Source of the DNA: Nitriliruptoraceae bacterium | GTDB lineage: Bacteria; Actinomycetota; Nitriliruptoria; Nitriliruptorales; Nitriliruptoraceae | DNA: 35,160 nt | Assembly (NCBI GenBank): GCA_007121785.1 | Contig: SKJX01000229.1 | Span: 1 to 35,160 of the forward strand | Reading direction: 5' to 3' | Part shown: in pieces, positions 1-8,400 of the stretch | Layout of the letters: every line of letters starts with the position of its first letter | Position numbering within the stretch: the first letter of the stretch is position 1 | Translations under genes and position numbers: made by a program | The notes under the pieces: model-generated | Told to the model about the DNA's origin: nothing | Seen by the model: the letters and a program-made list of their open reading frames with translations, nothing else | Database searches by the model: none

Positions 1-1285
1 ACGCCAGTGCCCCGTAGGCCAGTGCCGGGTAGGACGCGAGCGCCAGCACGATCCCGGCGAGCGTGCCGCCGAGGGCACCGGCGAGGTTCATGACCAGGTC
101 GCTGGCGCCCTGGGCTGCGGGACGTTCGTCGGGGGTCAGCACCTCGGTGAGCAACGCCGATCCAGCGATCAGACACGATGACCATCCGGTGCCCAGCAGC
201 ACCAGGCCGACCTGGAAGAGGGCACCGCCGACCGGTGCCGATCCGGCGGCGAGCACGGTGGCCAGGGCCAGCTGCGCGAAGCCGGCCAGCAGCACCGTGC
301 GGCGCCCGAAGGCATCGGCGAGCCGCCCGAAAACGGGGCTCAGGGCGTACATCCCGGCGACATGCAGGCTGATCGTCAGTCCGACGAGGTGCAACGCGGC
401 CCCGTGGTGCTCCATGTGCACCGGGGTCATCACCATGACCCCGACCATCGTGGCGTGGGCGGCAGCGATCGATGCCAGCGCGGCACCTGCCAACGGGACG
501 GACCGGATGGTGTGCAGCGCCCCGCGGACCGTTCCCTGCCGTACCGGTGTCGCACCGCCAGGGGTCGGTGTGGTCTGAACATCAGTGGCTGCTTCGGCTC
601 CCGGGCGTCGGGCGGCCTCGTGCGCTGCATCTTCACGTGCCACCTGCCGAGCGACCACCAGGGGGTCGGGGCGCAGCAAGACGGCCTGCACCAGCCCGGC
701 GCTCGCGAAGGACACGAACGAGAACACGTACGGCCCGGCGAGGTCGGGCAAGCCCAGCGCGGTCGCGGCGACCGAGCCCACACCGGTGAGGTTGGGGCCC
801 AGCACCGCACCCAGGGTGGTCGCCCAGACGACGGTCGACAGCGCGCTCGCGCGTCGATCGTCGGTGGCCAGGTCGGTCGCGGCGTAGCGAGCCTGGAGGT
901 TGGAAGCGGTCGCCCAGCCGAAGGCGAAGGCCGCGACCACGTGCAAGGGGAACGAGCCCACCACCGCCGCGAGGACGGCCAGCACGGCACCCAACGCCCC
1001 GACGAGGTAGCCGGTCACCAGCCCCGGCCGACGACCCGAACCGACGGCGATCCGGGCGATGACCAGTGCTGCCGCTGCGGCGCCGACGGTCGTCGCGGTC
1101 GGGGGGACGCCGGAGAGCGAGGCGGTCCCGGTGAGGTCGTAGGCCAGGAGGCTGACCACGGCGACGCCGGCGCCCACACCGACGCCCCCGAGGATCTGGC
1201 TGGCCACCAGGACGCGCACCGACCGTCGCTGGAGCGAGACCAGCCCGCCGACCGAGCGCCCCGAGCCGGCGGGATCGCGCTCCAT
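1..1285 (-). CDS. MFS transporter, 3' end cut by window edge
   Basis: Membrane exporter of the major facilitator superfamily; the substrate is not predictable. The minus-strand frame from ATG 1285 is open to the window edge (at least 428 residues). It starts MERDPAGSGRSVGG, continues into Gly/Ala/Val-rich helices (SQILGGVGVGAGVAVVSLLA), and carries the loop motif GRLADAFGRRTVL in the second half, the usual MFS loop 2-3/8-9 signature. A hydrophilic central loop separates two six-helix halves, as expected for a 12-TM member. The C-terminal helices lie outside the window. The start is moderately sure: a GGAAGG sequence lies about 11 bases upstream, and an in-frame GTG sits four codons earlier. 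The downstream partner in the transcriptional direction is not visible. Confidence 0.85.
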   Translation of the reverse strand, partial: MERDPAGSGRSVGGLVSLQRRSVRVLVASQILGGVGVGAGVAVVSLLAYDLTGTASLSGVPPTATTVGAAAAALVIARIAVGSGRRPGLVTGYLVGALGAVLAVLAAVVGSFPLHVVAAFAFGWATASNLQARYAATDLATDDRRASALSTVVWATTLGAVLGPNLTGVGSVAATALGLPDLAGPYVFSFVSFASAGLVQAVLLRPDPLVVARQVAREDAAHEAARRPGAEAATDVQTTPTPGGATPVRQGTVRGALHTIRSVPLAGAALASIAAAHATMVGVMVMTPVHMEHHGAALHLVGLTISLHVAGMYALSPVFGRLADAFGRRTVLLAGFAQLALATVLAAGSAPVGGALFQVGLVLLGTGWSSCLIAGSALLTEVLTPDERPAAQGASDLVMNLAGALGGTLAGIVLALASYPALAYGALA

Positions 1286-1587
1286 GCCGGTCGACACCTT
1301 CCGAAGGGACCGCAGGAGAGTAGCCGCACCGCGTCGGGCCCTCGCTGCTGCCTCGGCTCGGGGTACCTCGACCGGTCGGGGGCGGCGCCATGTGGGCATG
1401 GCGGCGGCGCACGTCCACAACGCCACGGTCTGCGAGATCCCCGGCGCCGGGAACGCCACCCGCTGACCCACCGCGAGGCACTCGCCGAAGCCCTCATAGG
1501 GTCCTTCTCCACTGCCAAGCAGCCGATCTGACCCAGCGCCCGTACGACCCTTCCGATCGGCGCGTGGGCCTGCCCCGACCTCGGGCG
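1286..1587. other. intergenic stretch without a recognisable gene
   Basis: About 300 bases between two minus-strand genes. I translated the short frames on both strands and recognise nothing. It contains a 12-bp palindrome CCCGGCGCCGGG near 1440-1451. No other clear dyad or promoter is visible. Confidence 0.5.
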
Positions 1588-2811
1588 TCAGGCGGGTTCG
1601 TGCCGCGTGGTGCCGATCTGCTCGGCGGAGCGGTCGGCGAAGGGACCACCGCGGATCGGCCGCTCCACCCTGACCCGTTCGTGGTTGTCCTCGACGCGTG
1701 GCTGGTAGTGGTGGGTGAAGACCCGGCGCATGAGTTCGGGGCGGCTGCGGGCCGAGGTCTTGTCGAAGATGTGTTTGAGGTGCTCCTGGACGGTGTACGG
1801 CGAGATGCACAGTGACTCGGCGATCTGGTCAGTGGAGGCACCCTGCAGGACGTGCCGGGTGACCTCTTCCTCCCGCTCGGTCAGCCCGTAGGCGGCCATC
1901 AGCAGCGGGGTGATCCGGTCTGGTCCCGCCGGCTGGATCGTCACCGCCACGCGCCGCTCACTGCGGCCTGTCAGCGCTTGGCCGTGCAGGATCACCCACC
2001 CACGACGTTCCGAGCGCACCCGCGCACTGGTGGCCTTAGCGTGCCCGCCCGCCTCGTTGCCCGGCCCACCCGGTTCGCTGAGGACCGCCTGGGCGACGGA
2101 GAGCACGGCCGCGGGCATCGCGTCGGCATCCCGGGCGGGCAGCTCCGCCAGCCACTGCTGGGCCCCTGGGGTGAACGACTCGGGATTCAGGTCGGGCCCA
2201 AGCACCACGACGGCCGGCGCATCCGGCCCCTCCGGTTCGGATGCCTCACCCCACAGCAGGCCACGGCGTATCCCCTCGGCCAGGTGAGGAGCCAGCAGCC
2301 GGAGCAGGTCGAGCTCCTCGGACGAGAAGTCTGGCCGGCCGGGTTCGCGTGCCAGGTACACCGCACCCCAGTGCTCCCCGTCGGCAGCTCGTAGCGCCAC
2401 GAGCACCTCATGCTCGGCACCCATGGACCGCAGCAGCTCGACGTACCGACCGGCACCATCCGGATCGGTCTCGACCCGCTGCCGCAGCGTCTGCACCCCG
2501 TGGGGATTGCGCACCACCTCGCTGACCCGGTTGCCAGCCATCTCGGAGGCGTACTCGAACCACGCCATCTCCCGTGCCGACCACGGCGTCGTGCACCCCT
2601 CGGCGATCATGCTCGTGAACAGCAGCGAGGCTGGGTCCAGCGTCAGCCACGTCGGGGCCGGAGCGGTCTCGATGCCAGACGGGACGGCCCGATCGAGCGC
2701 CGCATCCGCCGCCGACAGGAACGAGGCGACATCCAACCCTTCCCGGGCGAGCCGCTCGATGCGCTCCAACACCTGCTGCCTGACGTACGCGCTGACTCGC
2801 AACCCCGGCAT
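1588..2811 (-). CDS. LuxR-family transcriptional regulator with GAF-like sensor region
   Basis: Predicted DNA-binding regulator of 407 residues. The C-terminal LuxR/FixJ helix-turn-helix covers roughly residues 308-365: GLTEREEEVTRHVLQGAS, then STDQIAESLCISPYTVQEHL and a following KHIFDKTSARSR. This is the standard four-helix pattern with the conserved T-V-x-x-H-L. The central part (about 120-200) has the alternating pattern of a GAF-like domain (HWGAVYLAREPG, FSSEELDLLRLLAPHLAEG), so a small-molecule signal is plausible but unidentified. No receiver domain is present. ATG 2811 is chosen because GAGGGCGGGA lies just upstream and the residues before it do not look like protein. It is transcribed away from the SnoaL-like gene at 2959, and an 18-bp inverted repeat in the shared promoter is a likely autoregulatory site. 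Confidence 0.85.
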   Translation of the reverse strand: MPGLRVSAYVRQQVLERIERLAREGLDVASFLSAADAALDRAVPSGIETAPAPTWLTLDPASLLFTSMIAEGCTTPWSAREMAWFEYASEMAGNRVSEVVRNPHGVQTLRQRVETDPDGAGRYVELLRSMGAEHEVLVALRAADGEHWGAVYLAREPGRPDFSSEELDLLRLLAPHLAEGIRRGLLWGEASEPEGPDAPAVVVLGPDLNPESFTPGAQQWLAELPARDADAMPAAVLSVAQAVLSEPGGPGNEAGGHAKATSARVRSERRGWVILHGQALTGRSERRVAVTIQPAGPDRITPLLMAAYGLTEREEEVTRHVLQGASTDQIAESLCISPYTVQEHLKHIFDKTSARSRPELMRRVFTHHYQPRVEDNHERVRVERPIRGGPFADRSAEQIGTTRHEPA

Positions 2812-2832
2812 GGCAACGTCCCGCCCTCGCCC

Positions 2833-2838
2833 ACCGTA
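2833..2838 (-). promoter_or_regulatory. candidate -10 element of the luxR-type gene
   Basis: On the minus strand this reads TACGGT, which fits the actinobacterial TANNNT -10 pattern, 21 bases upstream of ATG 2811. The inverted repeat at 2842-2859 covers the spacer and -35 area. Inference from pattern only. Confidence 0.4.
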
Positions 2839-2841
2839 GGG

Positions 2842-2859
2842 ATACCAGACCTCTGGTAT
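2842..2859. promoter_or_regulatory. 18-bp inverted repeat, candidate operator
   Basis: Perfect 8-bp arms ATACCAGA and TCTGGTAT around a two-base centre (CC). It lies between the divergent LuxR-type regulator and the SnoaL-like gene, immediately upstream of a TACGGT -10 for the regulator. Size and position suit a dimeric regulator, most simply the adjacent LuxR protein. Confidence 0.6.
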
Positions 2860-2958
2860 GGATGCAGCCCCGTCGGAGGCGAGAGGCTGGCGTCGGGTCC
2901 CCGTTCTGGGGGCCGTGGCACGACGCCACTCGAGGACTCGGTGACAAGGATCCGACAC

Positions 2959-3384
2959 ATGTCTCCAGAGCAACTCGTCCATCGGTTCATCGACGCCTTC
3001 AACCAGCGCGACCTCGCAACGATCGAGTCCCTCTACGCCCACGACGCGATCACGCATGACCCGTTCCAGCCCGAGCCCATCGAGGGCCGCGAGGCGATCC
3101 TGGCCGTCATCGCTGGGCAGTGGACCCCCTTCCCCGACTTGCGGTGGGAGCTGCGCCATCCCGTCGTCGCGTCGGGCAGCCAGGCCGCCTACGAGTACCT
3201 CGCCCAGATGACCCACGACGGCCCCCTGCCGATGCCTGACGGCTCGGAGCTCGAACCGACCGGCAAGGAGCTCTCCGTCGACATCGGAGTCTTCGTGACC
3301 CTCGACGACGACGGGTTGTTCGCCGAGGACCGCGGCTACTTCGACGCCACCGCCGTCGCGATGCAGCTCGGCCTCGTCGGCTGA
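2959..3384 (+). CDS. SnoaL-like / NTF2-fold protein
   Basis: A 141-residue protein of the nuclear-transport-factor-2 fold, SnoaL-like ester-cyclase type. The N-terminal helix plus hallmark reads VHRFIDAFNQRDLATIESLY, followed by AHDAITHDPF, IEGREAILAVIAGQWTPFPD, and a C-terminal sheet with DIGVFVTLDDDGLFAEDRGYFD. Members bind small hydrophobic ligands or act as small isomerases, cyclases or hydrolases; substrate and activity cannot be read here. ATG 2959 has an AAGGA ribosome site (2946-2950) eight bases upstream. It is divergent from the LuxR-type regulator, so regulation by it is likely. A second NTF2-like gene of the same size follows at 3730. Confidence 0.85.
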   Translation: MSPEQLVHRFIDAFNQRDLATIESLYAHDAITHDPFQPEPIEGREAILAVIAGQWTPFPDLRWELRHPVVASGSQAAYEYLAQMTHDGPLPMPDGSELEPTGKELSVDIGVFVTLDDDGLFAEDRGYFDATAVAMQLGLVG

Positions 3385-3462
3385 CGTCAGCCACGGTCAC
3401 GATCCCTGTCTCGTCCCGCCTGCACCGTGGGGCTCGTCCTCGACACGGTCAGCGACACCGGT

Positions 3463-3612
3463 TCACGCGAGCACGTCAGGAGCCAGTTCCATGCTGGGGT
3501 GATCGGGTTCGAGGCCGACGACGCGTGCCCAAGGGAGCCGGCGGGCGTCGCGCAGCACGTGCTCTCCGCTTCGGGCACCGACGTCCAGGATGCAGGGGTC
3601 GTGCTCGCTCAA
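3463..3612 (-). pseudogene. remnant of a SAM-dependent methyltransferase N-terminus
   Basis: In a minus-strand frame the peptide DPCILDVGARSGEHVL is followed by ARVVGLEPDHPSM before a stop. This matches motif I (LDVGxGxG) and the acidic end of strand beta-2 (VVGLEP) of class I methyltransferases at the right spacing, about 20 residues. Only about 50 residues are recognisable and nothing continues in the other frames. It lies in an otherwise empty gap of 345 bases (3385-3729) between the two SnoaL-like genes. A chance antisense match is possible. Confidence 0.35.
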
Positions 3613-3729
3613 CGGTCCACGAGTGTCTCGAGAGCGGGTCCACGCAGGTTGCCGCAAGCGGGGCGCTGGCCGGCTGCAACCGGTGACCGTCACGGTGTGA
3701 ACCGACCGCACCGACCCGAAGGAACCGCG

Positions 3730-4158
3730 ATGTCAGAGTCCCAGGTCATCACCGACACGCCCTTCGTCGCCGAGCGCTACCGCGCCGCGGTGGAGGCAGG
3801 CGACGTCGACGCACTCGCCGAGCTCTACCACCCGGATGCGCTCCTCGACGCGCACGTGCCGAACTGGCGCTTCCAGGTCCAAGGCCGTCACGAGGTCGCC
3901 CAGGCGACCGGTACCGGACTGCCGGGCCCGGGGCGGTTCGCGTCCTTCCACGTCGAGTCGGCCGGTTCCGGAGACCTACTCGTGCGGTTCGAGTGGCACC
4001 AGGCGAAGGACGAGGGTGGGTACGTCTCCCGCGAGCTGCACGTCCTGCGTCTCGACGACGCCGGGCGCATCACCGAACAGATCCTGTTCTGCGCCGGCGT
4101 CTGGGACCCGCAGCTGCAGGCCCAGATGGCCGCCGAGGCACCGCTCCTGCGACCGTGA
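3730..4158 (+). CDS. SnoaL-like / NTF2-fold protein (second copy)
   Basis: A 142-residue NTF2-fold protein. It opens with FVAERYRAAVEAGDVDALAE then LYHPDALLDAHVPNWRFQVQ and GRHEVAQA, the usual helix-helix-strand layout of SnoaL-like proteins. The C-terminal strands contain LLVRFEWHQ and ISEQ-like ITEQILFCAGVWDP. It is only loosely similar to its neighbour at 2959, so this is not a recent duplication. ATG 3730 is supported by AAGGA starting at 3719. Function is unassigned; ligand-binding or small-molecule turnover is a family-level guess. The gene may share a transcript with the upstream SnoaL-like gene, although 345 bases with a methyltransferase-like remnant lie between. Confidence 0.8.
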   Translation: MSESQVITDTPFVAERYRAAVEAGDVDALAELYHPDALLDAHVPNWRFQVQGRHEVAQATGTGLPGPGRFASFHVESAGSGDLLVRFEWHQAKDEGGYVSRELHVLRLDDAGRITEQILFCAGVWDPQLQAQMAAEAPLLRP

Positions 4159-4235
4159 CGGCTCGAGAGCGCGTCGAAACGGCCGCGTGGTGCTCGTTCG
4201 AGAGGGGACGACGTGGTCAGCCCGGATGCCGACGC

Positions 4236-4380
4236 ATGAACACCACCTCGCACCGCCGCGCAGGAACGCGACCACCCCCTCGACGGACGCCGACGACCGG
4301 TGCCAGCCCATCGCTTCGTAGAAGCGCGTCGCGCCCTCGAGGTCGGCCACACCCAGCGTGATGAGGCTGACATGCGCCAC
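4236..4380 (-). pseudogene. truncated VOC/glyoxalase-family remnant
   Basis: From GTG 4380 the minus strand reads VAHVSLITLGVADLEGATRF, then YEAMGWHRSSASVEGVVAFLRGG, which is the first beta-alpha-beta-beta unit of a vicinal-oxygen-chelate protein. After about 45 residues the family pattern is lost. An alternative frame continues briefly (CEVVFMRRHPG) and stops. A complete protein (about 130 residues) would run into the SnoaL-like gene at 3730-4158, so the rest is gone. Confidence 0.6.
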
Positions 4381-4538
4381 CGTGCACCGCCTTCGAGGTG
4401 GGTCGAAGCTGCTGGCGCACACCCGAACCGGGGGTGGACCGCGGGCAGCGGCATCGCCATGATGGCGTCCGGCGGCCGCCGAGCGGCCACGGCCAAGCGG
4501 CGAGCGGAGCCGACACGGACGGGGAAGCGGGGGAAGCG

Positions 4539-5126
4539 ATGACCATCGAGGTGGCACCGGCGACGGCGGACCGGTTCGACGACGTGGCCGTCATGCTCGG
4601 CCCGAAGCGGCCCGATGCGACCGTGTGCTGGTGCTTGAGCCATCGCGTGGATGCGAGGACCAACCGGGAACTCCTCGGACCGGCGCGAGGGGAGTACGTC
4701 CGGTCGCTGTGCGGCCGCGACCAGGGGCCTGGCATCCTGGCCTACGAGGACGGCGAGGTGGCCGGCTGGGCCGCTGTCGCGCCGCGCTCGGAGCTGCCGT
4801 TCACCCGCTCGGGGAAGATCCCCCACGTCGACGACCTGCCGGTGTGGTCGGTGTGGTGCATCCGGGTGCGGCCCGGGTACCGGCGTCGTGGGATCTCGCA
4901 CGCGCTGCTCCCCGGTGCCGTGGCGTACGCACGATCGCAGGGCGCTCCGGCGGTCGAGGGCTACCCCGTGGACAACCAGGGGCAGAAGGTCGACGCCACG
5001 CTGGCGTACGTCGGGACCCGCGGGCTCTTCGAGCGTGCCGGCTTCACCAAGGCTGCCGACACGGACTCGGTCTCCGGCGGCTTCCCCCGCGTGCTGATGC
5101 GCTTGCCGCTGGATCCCGACGGATGA
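4539..5126 (+). CDS. GNAT-family N-acetyltransferase
   Basis: A 195-residue GNAT acyltransferase using acetyl-CoA or a related CoA ester; the acceptor is unknown. It has an N-terminal CWCLSHR element, common in one actinobacterial GNAT subgroup. Core strand beta-4 and motif A follow as VWSVWCIRVRPGYRRRGIS (about residues 104-122), where the RRRGIS loop corresponds to the pyrophosphate-binding Q/RxxGxG/A turn. The C-terminal motif B reads GTRGLFERAGF. ATG 4539 follows a GGGGGAAG stretch. The VOC remnant just upstream is on the opposite strand; no operon partner is visible. Confidence 0.85.
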   Translation: MTIEVAPATADRFDDVAVMLGPKRPDATVCWCLSHRVDARTNRELLGPARGEYVRSLCGRDQGPGILAYEDGEVAGWAAVAPRSELPFTRSGKIPHVDDLPVWSVWCIRVRPGYRRRGISHALLPGAVAYARSQGAPAVEGYPVDNQGQKVDATLAYVGTRGLFERAGFTKAADTDSVSGGFPRVLMRLPLDPDG

Positions 5127-5155
5127 TCACGACCGGATACCGGACGGGCTTGCCC

Positions 5156-6037
5156 TCACCCGGGGTTGGTCGCGGCGACCCAGTGCGCGCGGTTGGCAAG
5201 CCGCACCCGTCCGTCGTCGCCGACGTAGGGCTCCCACGCTTCCTCGGTCACGCGCTCCCACACTCGCTCGCGGACCTCCGGCGGCTGATCGTCCACCAAC
5301 GCGGTCACGGGCGGAGCGCAGTCACGGAGGAACCGGGTCGCTTCCGCCGGTGAGGTGAACTCGAACACCGCGGTTGACGTCCCCAGCTCCACCTCGGCGA
5401 AGCCAGCGGCCGTCACCACGTCGTGCAACCGTTCGGGATCCGACAGCGCGAACAACCCCGGTCGGTCGGCCGCTGGCGGCGGCAGGTCGAGCAGCCGCCG
5501 GATGACCGGCACGGGCGCGGCCATGGCCACCTCGTGCGGACCCGACCAGGTGCTGGCGGCCAACCGACCACCGGCCCGCAGACCGGCGCGGAGGCGTATG
5601 AGGCTGCCGATCGGATCGGCCAGGTACATCAGCACCGACCGTGAGATCACGCCGTCCAGCCGGCCGGCGGTCAGCTCCAACTGGTCGGCGTCGCGTTCGA
5701 TGATCGCCACCTCGACGTCGCCGAGGTCGACGGCATCCACCCGGTCGCGCGCGAGCGCCAGCATCTCGCCGGAGAGGTCCTGGAGGGTCAGGTGCCCACC
5801 GGGCGCCAGCGACCGGGCAGCCGTCAGACCCGGCTCCCCGTAGCCGGTGCCCACGTCCAGGAGGCGGTCGCCAGGTCCTGGGCGGACTGCTTCGAGCAGC
5901 GACCGGCCCACCTGGGGCATGGCGTCGTCGGCCTCGAGCACCTCCAGCCAACGCTGCCATCCCGGCGCTGCCTCGCGCCACTCCCGACGCAAGCCGGACT
6001 TGTAGGCGTGATGATCGAAGATGGTGTCCGTGCTCAT
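5156..6037 (-). CDS. class I SAM-dependent methyltransferase
   Basis: A 293-residue cytosolic methyltransferase. Motif I is LLDVGTGYGEPGLTAA (about residues 60-75), followed by the acidic strand LTLQDLSGEMLALARDRV and motif IV-like GVISRSVLMYLADP, typical of UbiE/COQ5-like small-molecule methyltransferases. The C-terminal half (TRFLRDCAPP, WERVTEEAWEPYV) is the accessory lid seen in these enzymes. The acceptor is not predictable. ATG 6037 has GAGGAG eight bases upstream. The gene is divergent from the TPR protein at 6262, and the 224-bp gap holds a perfect 22-bp palindrome that may control both. Downstream it converges on the GNAT gene with about 30 bases between. Confidence 0.85.
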   Translation of the reverse strand: MSTDTIFDHHAYKSGLRREWREAAPGWQRWLEVLEADDAMPQVGRSLLEAVRPGPGDRLLDVGTGYGEPGLTAARSLAPGGHLTLQDLSGEMLALARDRVDAVDLGDVEVAIIERDADQLELTAGRLDGVISRSVLMYLADPIGSLIRLRAGLRAGGRLAASTWSGPHEVAMAAPVPVIRRLLDLPPPAADRPGLFALSDPERLHDVVTAAGFAEVELGTSTAVFEFTSPAEATRFLRDCAPPVTALVDDQPPEVRERVWERVTEEAWEPYVGDDGRVRLANRAHWVAATNPG

Positions 6038-6137
6038 GGTGGGTGCTCCTCGACTCGGCCGACGACGCGGTGGTCGGTGCGGGGCCGCGGCGAGGTCTCG
6101 GTCCGTCACCGCGGATGTACCCGTGAGGCGTGACAAC

Positions 6138-6159
6138 CCGTGTCACGCGCGTGACACGG
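6138..6159. promoter_or_regulatory. 22-bp perfect palindrome, candidate operator
   Basis: Left arm CCGTGTCACGC is immediately followed by its exact reverse complement GCGTGACACGG. It lies 101 bases from the methyltransferase start and 103 bases from the TPR gene start, in the middle of the divergent region. The inner TGTCA-N6-TGACA has the half-site spacing used by CRP/FNR-superfamily proteins, but no such regulator is encoded in the window. Confidence 0.6.
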
Positions 6160-6261
6160 CCCACCCGGGGCGGTCGGTGACCCGTGCGACCGGCGCATCG
6201 CCTCCGTAGGCTGGGTGCTCGTCGCGCCGGCTCGTCGTCAGGTGCGGTGGGGAAGCGGCCG

Positions 6262-8370
6262 ATGGGACCGGTCGAGGACGTGGACGAGGCGCTCACCCAG
6301 GCCCGGGCGGCCGTCGCCCGGGGGCAGGTGAGGACCGCCTACGAGCTGCTGCGGGGCCGCGCCGACGAGTTCGCCCCTGACGCTCTGGCGCTGCTCGCCG
6401 AGGTGGCCTACGCCGCCGGCGACGTCGCTACCACCTTCGCCGCCTGGGAGCGTGTGTACGACGAGGCGGTCCGCGCCGGTGACCGGGAGGTCGCCGCCGG
6501 GGCGGCCGTGCAGGTCGCCATGCACCTGCTCATGGACACCGGGCTGCTCGCACCCGTGCGGATCTGGGCCAGGCGCGCCCAGCAGCTTCGCTCCGAGAGT
6601 GAGACGACGGCGGTCGACGCGGCCCTCGCCGTCGTCCAGGGTTACGAGCGCCTGCTGTCCGGTGACGTGTCGGCGGCGCTGGTCCGTGCGCGCCGAGCGA
6701 TCGAGGTGGGCACGACCCATCAGGCGGCGGCACCCGTCGCGTTGGCCCGCGTGATGGAGGCCCGCAGCGTGCTGTTCGCCGACGACGTCGCCACCGGATT
6801 CGACCTGCTCGATACCGCCGCGGTCCTCGCACCGTCGGCGCAGGTCGATGCTCGGACCGTGGGCCTGGTGTACTGCGAACTCGTCTGTGCCTGGCAGGGC
6901 CTGGCTGAGTACGACCGTGCCGCCATGCTGACCGACGACATGGAACGCTGGTGCCAGCGCCACCCTGAGCTCGTCAGCGTCCGAGGCCGCTGCCGGGTCC
7001 ACCATGCGGAACTGCTGCGCGTCCACGGTGACCTCGCCGCCGCCCAGGCGGAGATCGAACGTGCCTGCGAGGAGCTCCGGCCGTACCTCCGCCGCGAGTT
7101 CGGCTGGCCTTTGACCGAGCTCGGCACGATCTGCCTCCGTCGGGGGGACCTCGCCGGTGCCCGCGCCGCGTTCATCGACGCGCACCAGGCCGGCTGGGAC
7201 CCGCAGCCCGGACTCGGCTTGCTGTGCCTGCAGGAGGGTGACGCCGAGACCGCGGCAACCATGATCGAGCAGGCCCTGGAACACCCGCCCGGCGTTCCCT
7301 CCAAGGAGCGGCCGCCCGACACCGCGCTGCAACGTGCGCCCCTGCTCGCCGCTCACGTCCAGGTGTCGCTGGCGGCAGGACACCTCGACCCGGCACGCCA
7401 CGCCGCCGACGAGCTCTCTCGGGTCGCCAGGACCTATCCCAGCCCCGCCCTCGAGGCCGACGCCGCCCTGGCCAGCGGTGCCGTCGCGCTCGCCGACGGG
7501 GAGCTGGCCGAGGCCCGCCGAGCCCACCAACGCGCACTCGCCCTGTACAGCGACCTCGGCATGCCGTACGAAGCGGCACGGACCCGGCTCGGGCTGGCGT
7601 CCGCCCACCGGGCCGAGGGTGCTGCCGAGCTCGCCGAGCTCGAGTCCGACGCCGCTCGGGAAGCGTTGCAACAGCTCGGGGCGGTCGCGTCACCCCCGCA
7701 CGACGTCGACCCGTCGACCGAGCCGGTGTCGGTGCGCCGACCAGCCAACGACGCCGCAGGCACCGGTGAGCCGTCCGGCAACGTGGCCCGTCTGCTGCCC
7801 GAAGGCGATCACGTCGCCGTGAGCTTCGGAGGCCGCACCGTGCGCCTTCGCGATCTCAAGGGGCTGCGCTACCTGTCGCGGCTGCTGGCCGAGCCCGGGC
7901 GTGAGTTCCACGCCCTCGACCTCGTCGGCGCGGACCGGGGGTTGCCAGCGAGGGCCACATCATCGCCGGACGCGGACCGGTCACCGGTATCCGAGGATCT
8001 GGGGCCAGCGTTGGACGAGCGGGCCAAGGCGGCCTACCGGCGGCGGCTCCGTGACATCGAGGAGGACGTCGAGGAGGCCCGTTCCATGGGGGACCTCGAA
8101 CGGGCTTCCCGTGCCGAGGTGGAGCGCGAGTTCCTGGTCGCGGAACTCGGCCGTGCCGTCGGCCTGGCCGGTCGCGACCGCCCCATGGGCTCGGACGCGG
8201 AGCGGGCGCGCACGAGCGTGACCCGCGCGGTGCGCTACGCGCTTCGGCGGGTCGGCGCGGCCCACCCCGAGCTCGGCGCCCACCTCGATCACGCGGTGCG
8301 CACCGGCACCTACCTGGCCTACGACCCCGACCCGCAGTCAGCGGTGCGTTGGGACGTCAGCGAGAGGTGA
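6262..8370 (+). CDS. large TPR protein with actinobacterial regulator-type C-terminal domain
   Basis: A 702-residue, mostly helical protein. Residues about 1-480 are helix pairs with TPR-like periodicity (for example LALLAEVAYAAGDVATTFAA, and AELLRVHGDLAAAQAEIERA). The C-terminal 180 residues start with a forkhead/winged-helix-like VRLRDLKGLRYLSRLLAEPG, go through RRRLRDIEEDVEEARSMGDL and end RYALRRVGAAHPELGAHLDH. From family knowledge, this C-terminal arrangement recurs in large actinobacterial TPR or ATPase regulators. Here there is no P-loop ATPase and no LuxR helix-turn-helix, so I infer a scaffold or signalling role, not a proven transcription factor. ATG 6262 has GGGGAAG upstream. It is divergent from a methyltransferase. 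Confidence 0.75.
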   Translation: MGPVEDVDEALTQARAAVARGQVRTAYELLRGRADEFAPDALALLAEVAYAAGDVATTFAAWERVYDEAVRAGDREVAAGAAVQVAMHLLMDTGLLAPVRIWARRAQQLRSESETTAVDAALAVVQGYERLLSGDVSAALVRARRAIEVGTTHQAAAPVALARVMEARSVLFADDVATGFDLLDTAAVLAPSAQVDARTVGLVYCELVCAWQGLAEYDRAAMLTDDMERWCQRHPELVSVRGRCRVHHAELLRVHGDLAAAQAEIERACEELRPYLRREFGWPLTELGTICLRRGDLAGARAAFIDAHQAGWDPQPGLGLLCLQEGDAETAATMIEQALEHPPGVPSKERPPDTALQRAPLLAAHVQVSLAAGHLDPARHAADELSRVARTYPSPALEADAALASGAVALADGELAEARRAHQRALALYSDLGMPYEAARTRLGLASAHRAEGAAELAELESDAAREALQQLGAVASPPHDVDPSTEPVSVRRPANDAAGTGEPSGNVARLLPEGDHVAVSFGGRTVRLRDLKGLRYLSRLLAEPGREFHALDLVGADRGLPARATSSPDADRSPVSEDLGPALDERAKAAYRRRLRDIEEDVEEARSMGDLERASRAEVEREFLVAELGRAVGLAGRDRPMGSDAERARTSVTRAVRYALRRVGAAHPELGAHLDHAVRTGTYLAYDPDPQSAVRWDVSER

Positions 8371-8400
8371 TCTCCGCGCGGCTCCGGGTGGCCCGTTCGT

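Noticed and set aside
362-1531. Long plus-strand open frames (389 residues and similar) over the MFS gene
   Set aside because: Composition is Arg/Gly/His-rich with no family pattern; they are antisense shadows of the transporter, as usual in high-GC DNA.
2812-3216. N-terminal extension of the LuxR-type frame up to 3216
   Set aside because: It would overlap the SnoaL-like gene and reads as low-quality antisense sequence.
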